A DNA stretch of 64,000 nt. Origin: Eutreptiella sp. 'Long Island Sound 2002' (Eukaryota; Euglenozoa; Euglenophyceae; Eutreptiales; Eutreptiaceae). Of this stretch, positions 50,938 through 62,755 are shown piece after piece; the first letter of the stretch is position 1; every line of letters begins with the position of its first letter. The notes below the pieces were generated by a model that was not told the DNA's origin, searched no databases, and saw only the letters and a program-made list of their open reading frames with translations. The position numbers were made by a program, and so were the translations under genes. The DNA is taken from positions 158,480,576 through 158,544,575 of the forward strand of contig OZ038378.1 in the NCBI GenBank assembly GCA_964036045.1. The letters are read 5' to 3'.

Positions 50938-52312
50938 CGAGATTCATCGGCTCTGCCACGGTCGAAGCCGTGGGCGCCGCAGCTGGGGTCGGCATTGGGG
51001 TGACGTGTGGCGTTGGCATAGGGTTCGATGGATACGTGGAAGTCGAAGTAGGGGGGACCATCATAGGCAGGGGTCTCGACACTGCAGGACCCAGGGTGTG
51101 ATCTGATGTCGTTCTCGATGCGTTCTGTACTTCTTCCAGTTGATACCCAGCCGCAATGTAGGGTTCCGCGATGGTCTCTACCAAGGTATCGAATCCAAAT
51201 GGATTATTAGAACACCATCTCGAACGGACTTCAACGATGTACTGCCGGCGCACAGCGTCATTCGACAACCCTTCAACAAATCGAGAGCTGACGAGGTAAC
51301 CCATCTGGAGTTCATTCGTGTTAACCTTCGACTTGATAACGCATGTACGAAATTCTCGAACGTAATCTGCATGTCGGGGAAACTCGCTCTCTTTCAAGCT
51401 CAACATTCTCGACAAATACACTGGCTCATGGGATATGCAGTCGAAACGCTGGCCTAACACACGCATGAGCTCGAACCAGTCGTCCTGTACAACTTTCGTC
51501 AGGCTATGATAGTACTCAGCGGCATCACCATCGAGGAGGAATGACATCGTTGCTGCCTGATCGACGGGTGAGGTGATGTCCGACAAAGTGAAGGCTCGTA
51601 GTAAATCTTCTTTCCATGTTCGAAATTCTCCACATCCAGGTTTACCCGTGAACCTCTTGACCAGTTTGTTCAGGCGCTCGACGCGGCGTCCCAAAATCTC
51701 TTGCGAAGGAGCACGTTGAACTACGAACTGGGGTAGTGGTTCGAAGGTAGGCCGCTGTGGGAGTGGTTGTTGTGGAGGGTGAGGTTGGTTCGAATTCGAA
51801 GAAGACGGTGGTTGCGGAAACTGTTGTTGTTGTGGTTGCGGAAACTGGATGTTGTTCGGAGGTGGTGGACTCGAAGTTCGTACAAATTCGTTGTGAAGAG
51901 CGTAACATTGCGACAATTCATGTTCTACGCGTCGAAGCTCATTTGCAGCAGCTTGAGTTGCATTTTCCGTCGAGGACTGCAAGGTATCGATGCGCTGGCC
52001 AGTTGCTGCTGTAGCACTTGCTGCTGTTGCCTGCAATACATCGACGCGTTGTTCAGTTGCTGCGGTAGCACTTGCTGCTGTTGCCTGCAATACATCGATG
52101 CGTTGTTCCAATTCGATAACTTTGGCTTGAGTATCTGCAAGCTTCTGCGAACAGCTGTGAAGATCACGAGAGAGAAATGGAAACCACTCGCTTTCTCGAC
52201 TAGCGATGCGCTCTGCGATGAACTTCTCTAACGAGGTCGAAAATTCGTGATGCAAGGGTGAATCACTTCGAAACAAACTGTCTCTGATGAAATGCAGCAT
52301 AGCTGCGTCGTC
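50660..52312 (-). CDS. gag: B Gag, 5' end displaced by C2
   Basis: The frame from 52348 has 562 codons, but its first 12 (MSQSNGKALFLT) lie in the C2 LTR read antisense. Native B sequence begins at 52312, and the first native ATG is 52300. Domains in order: a coiled-coil region with a repeated DVLQATAASATAATEQR block, a Pro/Gln-rich linker, a capsid-like core (FTGKPGCGEFRTWKEDLLRA, WFELMRVLGQRF), a classical zinc knuckle CYNCGEQGHLARDC and an RS/RE-rich tail. A second frame, +1 relative to gag, is open from at least 50937 through the gag stop to the A2 site and continues as pol. Confidence 0.85.
   Translation of the reverse strand, partial: DDAAMLHFIRDSLFRSDSPLHHEFSTSLEKFIAERIASRESEWFPFLSRDLHSCSQKLADTQAKVIELEQRIDVLQATAASATAATEQRVDVLQATAASATAATGQRIDTLQSSTENATQAAANELRRVEHELSQCYALHNEFVRTSSPPPPNNIQFPQPQQQQFPQPPSSSNSNQPHPPQQPLPQRPTFEPLPQFVVQRAPSQEILGRRVERLNKLVKRFTGKPGCGEFRTWKEDLLRAFTLSDITSPVDQAATMSFLLDGDAAEYYHSLTKVVQDDWFELMRVLGQRFDCISHEPVYLSRMLSLKESEFPRHADYVREFRTCVIKSKVNTNELQMGYLVSSRFVEGLSNDAVRRQYIVEVRSRWCSNNPFGFDTLVETIAEPYIAAGYQLEEVQNASRTTSDHTLGPAVSRPLPMMVPPTSTSTYPSNPMPTPHVTPMPTPAAAPTASTVAEPMNLDAIAKLREELHAYIGERFGRQHGGRQDGRESRRCYNCGEQGHLARDCPKGRPPSRGRERRESRSNTPKRDQSRDSKERFRSRSKSREKPTTA
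51997..52112 (-). repeat. 54-bp tandem repeat in B gag
   Basis: Two nearly identical 54-bp units, and a diverged third, encode 18-residue repeats (DVLQATAASATAATEQR-type) predicted to extend a coiled coil. The repeat keeps the reading frame. Confidence 0.7.
52308..52312 (+). repeat. C2 target-site duplication, left copy
   Basis: TCGTC directly before the C2 LTR. The partner should lie beyond the right edge. Confidence 0.45.
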
Positions 52313-53109
52313 AGTAAGAAAAAGTGCTTTTCCATTGCTTTGGGACATACTCTAGTTGTATTAGAGATGCACTGAGCATCCATGCTTTTCTATCTTAGTA
52401 TTGGTCCCACCAAAAGTGGTGATAACACATTTTGACCTATGGAACCAAACACCCAATCAGGATATGGAGTGGACCCCTTAATCCCCTTTCATTGTGAAGT
52501 AAAACATCTTTTCCTGAGTTGACTGAGCACTGACATATCTAAAGTAGAGCCTATGAATTCATCTATGTTTTTCCATGAATTCTTAGCTATCCTAGTGGTA
52601 TGCACCCTAGGGGGCTGGGCACCTCTTTTTGAGAGGTCCTGGGTTCAATTCCCGGTCAGCCTAGCTAAGTAGGAAGATCCCATGTGACATGGCAGTGACC
52701 TCATCGCCACATACCATGCCACCTCAGCACATATGGGACCCAAAACAAAGAGTGCACATCTCCTGAGATGGCACTATGGAGAGAGAGTGACCATGAGGCA
52801 GTTTTCTAACTCTTTTCCAAAAACATTTCAGCTATCTTTGTGAATATGCATTCATTTGTGACCTGAGTTGCAGTTTCTGTGAATATCCAATCATCTTTCA
52901 CTGTTTACACTGCAGCCCTTCATGCTTTGATCCTGAATTCTCTTCTCCTTGCATACTTCTGGCTTGGGTTATCCTGGATTGACTCTATTGACTCTATTTC
53001 TGCAAACAAAAGGTTTTCATCATCCAAAACAAGCAGCAGGAAACCCTACAGCAACAGCAAGCAGCAGGAGAAGCAAAAACACAGTGCTGAAACCACTATA
53101 AACTTTTCT
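52313..53109 (+). repeat. C2 5' LTR
   Basis: 797 bp, AGTAAGAAAAAGTGC to ...TATAAACTTTTCT, similar to both C1 LTRs. It contains the tRNA-like module at 52586-52660. Confidence 0.8.
52586..52660 (+). ncRNA. tRNA-like module in the C2 LTR
   Basis: GCTATCC...GGTCAGC ends, A-box-like TAGTGGTATGCACC, and a T-arm CTGGG-TTCAATT-CCCGG with five pairs. GGTTCAATTCC matches the pol III B box. This is the best-preserved of the three family C copies. Confidence 0.5.
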
Positions 53110-53121
53110 GGTAGCAAGAGG
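53109..53121 (+). promoter_or_regulatory. C2 primer-binding site
   Basis: TGGTAGCAAGAGG, as in C1, overlapping the last LTR base. Confidence 0.65.
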
Positions 53122-53209
53122 CAGCCTGTCTCTGCGCACCGGCAGCAAAGCCGTGCCGTACATCCAGTGCGCCGAGTACGGGCAAATATAAGCAGAAGGG
53201 TGAAAGAAG

Positions 53210-55708
53210 ATGGATCCAAGAAAGGATGACGCTGACGTGAAGACAGCGCCAGCGCCTGAGGCACCGGCAAGGCCGGCACCTGGCGCTGTACCTTCGGCGG
53301 AGCCCTTACATGGGCCAGTGGATGCGGCTGAGGACTCCCTGGATGGACTCCAGACGGCCTTCGGGGCCCTGTCTGTCGAGGAGGTGGTCGTGGTCTCTCA
53401 GCCTGTGAAGAGGAGTAGAGGAGAGAGCGAGAAGGAAGCTGGAGAAGAAGCAGACGAAGGAGAGGAACAAGGGCAAGACCTGACGCAAGACCCTACCTTC
53501 GAAGGCGCACCAAGCGCTTCTGGCCTCCACGCATCACCCTCTCCTATAACAACCACACTCCCAGCCACTGCAACATCCACTTCCACAACCAACCCGCCTA
53601 TGGCAGAGAGCACAGGCTTTACTGGCATGCCTCCCTACCCCGCCTATGGTATGGGCCCACCTACCACTGCGCTCCATGAGGCAACTGCTGCAAGTGAGCC
53701 GGTGGCTTCCAGCTCTGCGCCGCAATGGTATGCGGCGGACTATCCCCATCCACTACACGCTACTGGAACCTATGTGGATGTTACTGGGTATGCTCCTGGG
53801 TATGCACCTGGGTATGCACCCTTGAGTGGGTTGAGGAGAGGACCTGAGTCCCTTGGAGGCAGGAGTAGAGGATCGGGGAGGTCCTCCAACAGGTCCCTGA
53901 CGCGGTCGGAGATCAAAGAGGTGCTCCGAGGAGCCACTTCAAAAATCGTGGGCGACCTCACACAAGAGATCCGTGAGAAGCTGGAGCCCCTGATGATACC
54001 GCCCCAAACGTCACCTATCTCGGTGGGAATGTCACCCCACCGAGTACAGGCTAACCACCTGACGGCAGGGTTGACAAATACCCTGGGGAGCCTGAGGAGC
54101 AGACCGATGCCGACGCCTGCAGCTATTCCGAGAAGTCCCTTCGTGCCGAGAACGGCCCAGCCGCCCTACAGCCACGTGACGAACTCGACGAGGGCCGAGC
54201 TGGACCGGCTGGGGCTAACAGCCTTGAGGGCTATGGTGGATGTAGAGCCTTATGGCTCTAGTGATCTTGGCGGAGACCCCTCCGATGACGAGCCGCCGTC
54301 GATGGATTCTTCTTCGCCCTCAGATGACGATGACCCTGAGGAACCTGAGGACCCCAAGGGTAAGAAGAAGAAGAAGAAGAAGAAGAAGACCTGACGCCCT
54401 GAAGGACGCCGAGCTCAGGAGGCGAAGGCTATTGCCACCTCCAAGATAGTGGTGAACCTGCCTGAGTTCACAGGCAAGGACCTCAGCGAGTTCGCTGAGA
54501 ACTTTGGCCGGTTCCTACGACTGACCGGCCAAACCCACGCTAGTGGGCGAGTCAAGTGCGATCTGCTCCTGCAGTGCTGCGAGACCAAGTACCTGGAGAA
54601 GCAGGTCAGGCAGATCGTGACTAACTCCGCCACCTTTGCCGATGTGTTGGTTGGCCTGGAGAGGCAGTACCCGACCTACGAAACCGACCTCTCCATCAGG
54701 GTTGAGATCCAGAACCTGCCCGTGCTGCCCAACAACCCCAAACCTGGCAGGGTCCCCGAGCTGTTGGCTGACCTGGATCACTGGGCCGGACGACTGACGC
54801 CCGGTTCCTACAGCAGCGACGACCTGCTGTTCTGGTTGGTGGCCAAGCTCCCCCAAGAGCTATGGGACGAGTGCCGTTTGACGGCTGAGCGCAAGGCTAG
54901 ATCCCTCCACTACGAGGATCTATGCGTGCTGCTCCTGGAGATGGCGCTGGAGAAGGAGAGCAACCAGCACTTGAACAACTACCGTCCTGGTGGTGGAGGT
55001 TCTGGAGGCAAAGGGTACCAAGGGTCCCGACCTGGGCAGGGGACTACCCCCAAACACGCCCACGCCCGTACTATGGAGAACGTGAAGGAGCTATTCTGGT
55101 GTGACGCCAGAGACGAGCAGGGCCACCTGCAGCACGCCTCTGACTGCGAGCAGCGAGACTGCTTCGTAGTCCAGGGGAAGCAGCAAGAGAAGAACACCGG
55201 CGCCAAAGCGAAGCTGCCGGATCATTACAGGTGCACCATCACGTGTGCATTCTGCGGGAAGCGGAAGCACTACGAGGATGAGTGCTACCATAAGCAACGC
55301 CTATCGGCGAAGCTTAAAGGGGAAGATCCTGGCAAAGGCTCAAGCAAAGGTGGAGGCAAAGGCAAAGGCAACGACTCCGGCAAGGGCAAGTCGAAAGGAC
55401 GTGGTCAAGGTGGTCAAGACAAGGGTCAAGGTGGACGAGGAGGAGGCGCTAACCGCCAGCCCGACAACAAGAACAAGGACAAGAACGGAGGCAACCCCAA
55501 CCCTAATCCAGGGGGGAACTCAGAGCCCTCTGGGGGGCAGTCTGGACCTACCACACGCTCACAAACGCAGGCCCAGCAAGAACAAGGAGCCAAGCGTGAG
55601 CATGAAGGTGGTGATGACGGCAACGCTAAGAAGAGGAGCCGTTTCATGAGGATGACCCGCAAATTGCGGAACAAGGGGTTCGAGGTGACCTGTCCCGCGG
55701 AGTTCTGA
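53210..55708 (+). pseudogene. gag: C2 Gag, one nonsense codon
   Basis: One frame of 833 codons interrupted only by TGA at 54392-54394, where C1 has CGA. The first half is acidic and proline-rich with a YAPGYAPGYAP repeat and ends in nine lysines just before the stop. The second half (from 54395) carries the capsid-like core (LPEFTGKDLSEF, TYETDLSIRVEI), the zinc knuckle CAFCGKRKHYEDEC and a KGKG/GGQ-rich tail. Downstream reinitiation at 54449 (GTG) is possible but unsupported. Ends in UGA before pol. Confidence 0.84.
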
Positions 55709-55749
55709 CGGGGACGCTCTGGTGGCACCCAAGACCTGGTGTTTTGGGT
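55706..55749 (+). promoter_or_regulatory. C2 gag-pol UGA readthrough site with hairpin
   Basis: TGA followed by CGG. ACCCAAGAC (55727-55735) and GTTTTGGGT (55741-55749) form a 9-bp stem with one G-T pair and a CTGGT loop. Pol continues in the same frame. Confidence 0.63.
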
Positions 55750-58700
55750 ACGTATCCGACTAGGGGGACGCGAATACCTGGGGGTATTGGACACTGGCGC
55801 CACCATATCTATAGTGGCCAAGAAAATTTTACCTTGTGGGAGCCTGAAGAACACCATGACCACCGCCGCTATACGCATGGGGGATGGACATGTGGTGCAC
55901 AGCTGCGGGGACTGTGAAGTGGAGGTACCTATGGGCTCTCGGACTATCGCCCATCGGTTCTATGTGATGGACACTGAGGCCTTCGACTTTGTACTGGGTA
56001 CTGACTTCTTCGTACAGCACTCCCAGATACAATCCCTGACGCTGCAAGCGCCCTACCTCCTCTACGGGGACCACGGCAGTGGCAAAGAGTCTGTGCCACT
56101 GGAGCAGTCGGAACATACCTCGAGTTACCTGAGGCTATCGAAGGAGGAGCCCTCGAACATGATGGCGGCCTCCAAAACTGAGGACTATCAACTATTGGGG
56201 GAAGTCCTAGACCAAGGTCTGAAGGAGTTGGGTTACTCTCGAGAAGACCTGAGTGTGGAGTTGTTCGCCAGCGACAAGCAACATGTACTGGACCTATACT
56301 GCAGCAAGGGGAAGAACTGCAGCTACAAATTTTACTGGCCCTCTTCCGGGATGGCCTACGGGAACCCCAGATTCAGTGAACTGGGGAAGGTGCTGACCAA
56401 GGTGGCCTTGGAACATTCCCGTATGGTCCTGTGTTCTCCCGATTGGGGAGCCCATGGTGGCAACGAGTACTGGCGAAACCTCCTGGACAGGCTGACTATC
56501 AGCTCTGTTCGTCTGCCTGATGAGGCCATCTACGTGCCTCTGGGGCGCAAGACGCCTATTGGGAAGCCCGGATGGGGGAGTATGCTCAGCGTGGTGGACG
56601 GAAGTCTTACCACCATCCCCTGGGAAGACCTGGACCCGACTCTGGTCCAGGCTATACAACGAGAAAGCGATGGACTCGCCTTGGGTGACTTGAAGGATCG
56701 CCTACGACCTCAAGATGCTGTTGAGACTACACCCGGAGGAGATGAGTACGTCGTGACCGACACCAACGCCCCCAACTCTCCCTGCCATGTACCTGTTCCT
56801 GATGGGGTCTCTGAGTGTGGTCTATCTGAGCTACCTAGCTCTATCCACTCAGATGACGAAACTGAGCACGACGCCTTCTTCGTGCAGACCTGTGTGGAGG
56901 AAGTGGAGAACGCCGAGTACGTCGCCCCACTGAAACCCCTACTCTCCATGAGGGTGGAAGACCCCGTGGACGAGGAGCTGGACCCTCGATCCAGGCTCAG
57001 GGAGTATGTGGATTCCAAGAGGAAGGTGGTGGCGAAAAAGCTGTGCTACGCGAAGCCTACCCGCAGCTCGTGGCCACTGAAGCAAGGACGTATGGGAGAC
57101 CTATCCCAATTGAAGGAGGACCTCGAACAGAAGATCACCACCTGGGAAAGGGAGGTAGATCTTAAGCTCATGAAGAGCGTGTGGGGCGCCCATGTGAGGA
57201 CCCCAGAGGAGGACGACCTCTCGGAGGAATGTGTATTGGAACCCCCTCCAGCGTGCCTATGTTGCCATCGTCCACCGGAGATGGTTGAACAAGACCTTCT
57301 ATATGCCTACCAAGGGCTGAAGGATACTACCGCGGGCGAAGAGTCGGTGGAGGACCACCTCCCGACGTCTATTCAAGTGGCAAGCAACTTACACTCCGAC
57401 GAGGACATGGAGGACAAGGTCAAGGTATTGGACCCGCCGGTACAGAAGCTTATAAGGACCTATCTGGAGGTGTTCGGAGAACTACCCCCTCCAGCCTCAT
57501 GTGACAAGCTGGTACAGATGGACCTCAAGCTGAAACCCGAGTTCGTGGGTCACAAGATCCGGAGGAGACCCTATCCAGCTCCTAAAGAGCAGGCCGACGA
57601 GATTGAGCGACAGATACAAGAATGTATCGACGCTGGCCTAGTCCTGGAGTACAAGGACGGGGACTACCCCCTACACTGCAGCCCTTGTTTCCTGGTGGCT
57701 AAACCTGGGTCTACAGCCAAACGGCTGGTAGTGGACTATGGAGAGCTGAACAAGAAGACGTTGAACCACTCAGGGTCCATTTCCAATATGGAGTCTACCC
57801 TGGAGAAGATAGCCTCCTGCCGCTACAAGACAAAGATGGACAAGCGAAGCGGATTCTGGCAAGTGGACCTGACGCCCAACGCACAGGAACTACTGGCCTT
57901 CATCACCCCTCAGGGGAGGGTGTTCAAGTGGAAGGTCATGCCGTTTGGCGTGGCTAACGCACCCGCTCTATTCCAAGAGCTGATGAACAAGATCTTGTCC
58001 ATCCTACGAAGGAGACCTAAGGTGCAGGAGCTCATATCCCGTGGTGCCCAGATGGAGGCTCACATCGACGATGTATGCCTCGGGACCAATACCCAGGAGG
58101 ATCACCTAATCCTCTTGGGTGAGTTCTTTGCGGTCTGCCAGGAGAACCACACCCGACTCAAGCTGGAGAAGTGTGTGTTCATGCAGGAGACCATGCAGTA
58201 CCTGGGGTTTGACGTTGGCTATGGGTGGTGGACCCCAGCGGCCTCTAAGGCCAAACCCCTGATGGATGCCAAGGTACGACACGAAGACCCGGAGAAAGGA
58301 CTTCATGATGTACGCAGTTTCATTGGGGCGTGCAACTTCTATCGCCGCCACATCAAAAACTTCACCTATACCAGCGCCGTACTGACGGACTTGATCAAGA
58401 AGAGTACTACTTGGCGCTGGGGCCCACAAGAGCAACAAGCGTTTGACGAGCTCAAAGACAAGGTAGCCAACGCTAAATGCTTGGGCGTGCCTAGGGCACA
58501 AGGGGAGATTACCCTGGTGACCGACGCCAGCAATGTGGGCGGTGGTGGAACGTTGTTCCAATGGCAAGCACTGGAGAAGCAGGAGTTCGACTCGGCCATT
58601 TCCCAATGGGGGACGGAAGGTCTCAACCGAGATGGAACCCTCAAGCACAGCTACCCTGACGACAAGTGGGTCCTAGTACCTCTGGGCCACTGGAACTGGA

Positions 58701-59744
58701 AGTGGAACCAGGCCAGGGGGAACTACTCCACCTATGAGCAGGAACTGCTCGCGGGTATGCTGGTGCTATCCTCACAAGCACGACTGTTGGGGAGTAACCC
58801 TGTGGTCTGGCTATGCGACCAAGAACCGGTCCGCAGTTTCCAGAAGGGCCCCCCACCTGAGAAGGCCAAGCTACGGCGCTGGTTGACCTACCTCAGTCAA
58901 CTACGGCTGACGGTAGACCATATCCAGGGAGTGAAGAACGAGTGTGCCGACTACATCAGCCGCAACAACTTCGACGCCCTGATTGGTGCCCGGTCTGAAG
59001 CGCTGGCTAAGGAGGCGTTCAGCCGTATGGACGTCCACCTGGACCTGAACATGACCATGATACGCCCCCTGGATGGACTCCAACAATCGGAGTACCTGAA
59101 GGAGTTTGGGGATATCTACAAGCGCCTGGAGAAACGCCTTGAACCCCTCCTGGTCAACCAAGACCAGTGGAAGAGGGACAAGAGCTACATCTGGCACGAG
59201 GACCGCATCGTGGTGCCTAGTGACCGAGTCCCAGCGCTGCTGAAGTGGACCCATGAGTCCAGTGGTCATGTGGGTGCTGACCGTACCCTGAGGCTGTTCA
59301 AGCAGTGGTTCCACACTACGTGGACTGACGACCAACTGCGGAAAACCCTCCAGCCTATCGTGGACAAGTGCCCGTGCAGGTCCTGTAAACCAGGGGATAT
59401 CAGGGACAGAGGTCTCTACTCGACCCTGCCCATCCCTCACTGTGCTAACAGTGTTCTATACGTGGACTACACGGAGATGCCGAAATCCGGGGGCTATGAC
59501 TTCGCCCTTGTGGTAACCTGTGGGTTGACCCGGTTTACCAGGGTGTTCCCATGTACCAAGCACATTACCGGGGAGGAGACTATCAAGATACTCCTGGAGG
59601 AGTAGTTTTGTGTCTATGGGGCGCCCGGGGAGATCAACTCCGATGAGGACGTACGAGTACGCTCAGATACTGGCTGGTACAAGAGGGTCCTGAGATCCCT
59701 CAATGTCCAGGTGTCTACGGGGATTCCCTACTCTCACACGAGCA
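55709..59744 (+). pseudogene. pol: C2 Pol, nonsense in integrase and cut by A3
   Basis: Open from the gag UGA to TAG at 59603-59605, where C1 has TGG. Numbering from 55739: protease VLDTGATISIVAKK (near 19); Dam-like domain with ELFAS and GNPRFSELGKVL (NPRF at 209-212); RT with MPFGVANAPALFQ and HIDD (775-778); RNase H with TDAS, YEQELLAG, DQEP and CADYISR; integrase finger (HESSGH, CPCRSC) and first catalytic Asp (VDYTE). After the stop, C1-like integrase sequence (INSDEDVRVRS, GIPYSHTS) continues to 59744, where A3 begins. The chromodomain would lie beyond A3. Confidence 0.87.
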
Positions 59745-60257
59745 TGAAAGTGCTGCCCTGGGTCGTGGAAGGTGCCGGAGGGCTCGGGGCCGGCAAGACC
59801 AGTGGGGCAGGCACGCGAGGAGTCGACCTGAACGCTGCTGTTGGGGGTAGAACCGGATACACGGACACCAACGGAGGCGAGAGCAGCAACAACGGAAGCA
59901 AGATCCATGCTGATTGTTATCCGGCAGAAAATCCCAGTCTATGAAGAAAATTGATGCGGATTATCCTAAGTACATCTGAGTGTCCATATCTATCCGATTG
60001 TGAAAAAATATTTGGCTGATTTGGCTTCGGGCGCGCATCAGCGGCAATTGGCGATTCCAGGTAAATGATCGGAACGCGACGGATTTACGATGAATGGACC
60101 GCGGAATCAGATCCGGCATATCAGAAATATATAGGTCTGATCCTGAGACTGAGCTGCGAGGCGGCGATTCCGCTGAAGCAAAGAAAATGACCATAATGTA
60201 GTCAATCTGGGGCAGATCTGTGAACATCTGAGCAGATGGGGGTTAGCCGCACTTACA
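59745..60257 (-). repeat. A3 3' LTR with a 20-bp deletion
   Basis: 513 bp. Element-strand TGTAAGTGCGG to GCACTTTCA. Near 59991 it lacks about 20 bp that in A1 and A2 include the TATATAA box, so this copy probably lacks that promoter element. Confidence 0.82.
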
Positions 60258-60272
60258 CTCCCCCTCCAAAAA
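60258..60272 (-). promoter_or_regulatory. A3 polypurine tract
   Basis: Element-strand TTTTTGGAGGGGGAG, as in A1 and A2. Confidence 0.78.
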
Positions 60273-61669
60273 CACACTGGGGTGTGTCGCTACGTCAACG
60301 AAGAACGTAGTGCGGGTAAGTCCCAGAAAAAAATAGAAATGTAGCCTCGATGGGGCGAAATCTGCTTGATCTGACCTGATTTGGGCTGAATTGGCACTGA
60401 ATCAGGATGGATGAACCTGAAATGAGACAGAATGAGGAGTGACGAACAGTCCTCCGTGCAGTAAAACATTAGGTTAAGGGCTAAAAAGCATGTAAACGTA
60501 TCGAGAATCGATACCAAACCATGCATTGGTTGAGAATGAGGTAGATTATTGGTGGATTGAGTGGGGGAATCAAGAAATGGAGTGACATCTCAGCGCTCTG
60601 GCACAGTTTCGCTGTCGCGGGCACGCTACGGTGTCCTCGCCGAACTCTACATCGTGTTACTCCCGCTTTTCTCGTTCTGAAAAGTGCAGCATGTGCTTCA
60701 GATTTGGCGCATCTGGTGGATGATCACTAGATTCAGCAAGATTGACAGTCAATTTGGGCAGGGATGAAGGAGATGAAACAATCACAGAGAGGGAAAACAA
60801 ATACAAATGTAGTCTGCAACTCCTAAGTGAACCACAGATGGTAGGGATGTTTTTCTGTTCACTTATCTGTACACAGATCTCCGAGGAAATGAGAGGAGAT
60901 GACAAGGAAATCAACCTAAATTGTCCTAAAATGAGGCAAATTCCCTAAGATGAAGGTGAAATGAAGCGGAATGTCTAGAACTGAAACTACTAACACTTTC
61001 GTTTAGACTAGAGTTAATATATATTGTCGTTTATTCAGCTCAATTGTGCTTTCCGGCACGTTGGTTCGCGAGCATCCAACAGATTCCATCAAAATGTGGA
61101 TCATGTGATGATGCATCATGATGGGACATGATAGCCCTGGATCCTTGGCATGTAACGCGCCGAAGGTTCGCTGAAGGCGCTTTACTGACAGTATATAACT
61201 GAGAGACACCGCATAGTCCTTTATTTACAGTGGCGGCGGTGTCAATCGACTTGGACAAGGCCCATCTTTCGATTGAGTCCCACAAGACACTTGGATTCAC
61301 CATTTTCGACAGTTTCAGGTCGGATTGAGCTCACATTGGCGTGTGCCAAAAATACAACGAAGCTTACGGACTTCAGAGGTTGCTGTTAGAAGTCCCTAGA
61401 GCTCCTGTATGAAGGTTGTCTGAACAATTGACGTCGGGGTTTTGCGTAACAGTGGCAGAATGATGGACAAACCTGAGGAATTCAAGGTAAATTCAAGGAA
61501 TCTGGATCTGAATCTGGACTTTGACTTCAGCATCACGGCAAATGAAGGTAAGATCTGAGCTCCTGGCGTCGCATCTAGTGCCGCCAGTACTACAGGGGGT
61601 GCCTGTAGGGGTGAATGTCGCCGGCCGGCGTTTTTACTATGTACATTTGCTTCCATCTGCACGAGTAGC
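60273..61669 (-). other. A3 3' non-coding region, left part
   Basis: Colinear with the A2 region at 40132-41555. No gene. Confidence 0.6.
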
Positions 61670-61704
61670 CAAATTCCAAAGATGCACAGACCAACAGAGA
61701 CAAG
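61670..61704 (+). repeat. 35-bp flanking duplication, left copy
   Basis: Begins CAAATTCCAAAGATGCACAG. The A1-type variant (AAGATGC) is found here. Confidence 0.75.
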
Positions 61705-62288
61705 GTAGGTAGGTAGGTATCTTCGGGAGCTCGGGATGCCTCCTTTGACATTGCAGGAAGAAGGTCTTACCAAGGGGACGTCCTGTCCCTCCCACTGCCC
61801 TATGTCAGGTGCCTCTTGAGCCGCTCCCGCATGTGCTTGGGAAGGCATTGTCGCGGCCACCCGGTCCATGTGTCCCAGCTGGGAGGGTGTCCCCACATGT
61901 GTCCATGGGTAGGGCCACATGCCCCCTCCTTTGGGCGGCAGCTCTGGGGGGCTGCCCAGCCGTGTGGAGTATCTCTCACCACAAGGGGTATTGCTCCCGC
62001 TTCTCTACGGTACGACCGCCTCACCCTTGTGGCTTGAGTTGCGGGGCCACTCTGCTTGGCAGGTGACCCCCTCCTGGACTGTGTACCGGCTCGCCTGTCA
62101 CCGGTTGCTTCCATGGCTCCGGGTGACGTTTGCCATGGTCCCCGATGCAGCCTGGCCGGGCTCGGACCAGTGGCCTTGGAGTACCGCTCCTGCCACTGGC
62201 CCGGTGGGTCGGCTGGGTCGCCCCAGTGCGTCCGACCCATGGGGTATTGGTTCTTTCCTGTCCCTCGGCCGCCCTACGTGTGTGCAGC

Positions 62289-62483
62289 GTCCTGGGCCGT
62301 TGGGCTCCTGTTCATCGGTGTGCCCGCGCGGTTTGCTGTGGTGCGTCTGCGGTGTCCTGGGCCAGCTGGCTCCTGTTCACCGGTGTGCTCGCTCGGTGTG
62401 TTGTGTTGCATGTGCGGTGTCCTGGGCCACTGGGCTCCTGTTCACCGGTGTGCGTGCTGTGTGCGGTGCGCGTGTGCCATGGG
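62289..62483 (+). repeat. 65-bp tandem repeat
   Basis: Three units beginning GTCCTGGGCC at 62289, 62354 and 62419, each followed by TGGCTCCTGTTCACCGGTGT or a close variant. Confidence 0.8.
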
Positions 62484-62518
62484 TGGTTGTGTCCCTCTTC
62501 TTCCCCCCCTAATTTTCG

Positions 62519-62593
62519 TTTTTTTTTTTTCTGTTTTTTTTTTTTTGAAAAAAAAAAAAAAAAAAAAAAGAAAAAGAAAAAGAAAAAGAAAAA
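62519..62593. repeat. Poly-T/poly-A inverted homopolymer tract
   Basis: Two T runs (12 and 14) followed at once by 22 A and then A5G repeats. The T and A arms can pair into a hairpin. Assembly or slippage error is also possible here. Confidence 0.75.
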
Positions 62594-62755
62594 ACAAAAA
62601 AGAGGAAAGCAGGGGCGTGCGTACACTGCAGGCACAGGCATGGGCAGCTGGTGCGGCGGTGCTATAGCGTTGTGTCCTCTGGCGTGTGTCGTCGGTGCTG
62701 TGGCGGCGGTCGCGCCCCAGGGGTGCGGCTCGCGTGTCCTGATGTACACGGGTAT

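Noticed and set aside
52313-52348. The ATG at 52348 as the native start of B Gag
   Set aside because: These 36 bases belong to the C2 LTR, and the same bases occur in the C1 LTRs where no gag follows. The open frame there is accidental.
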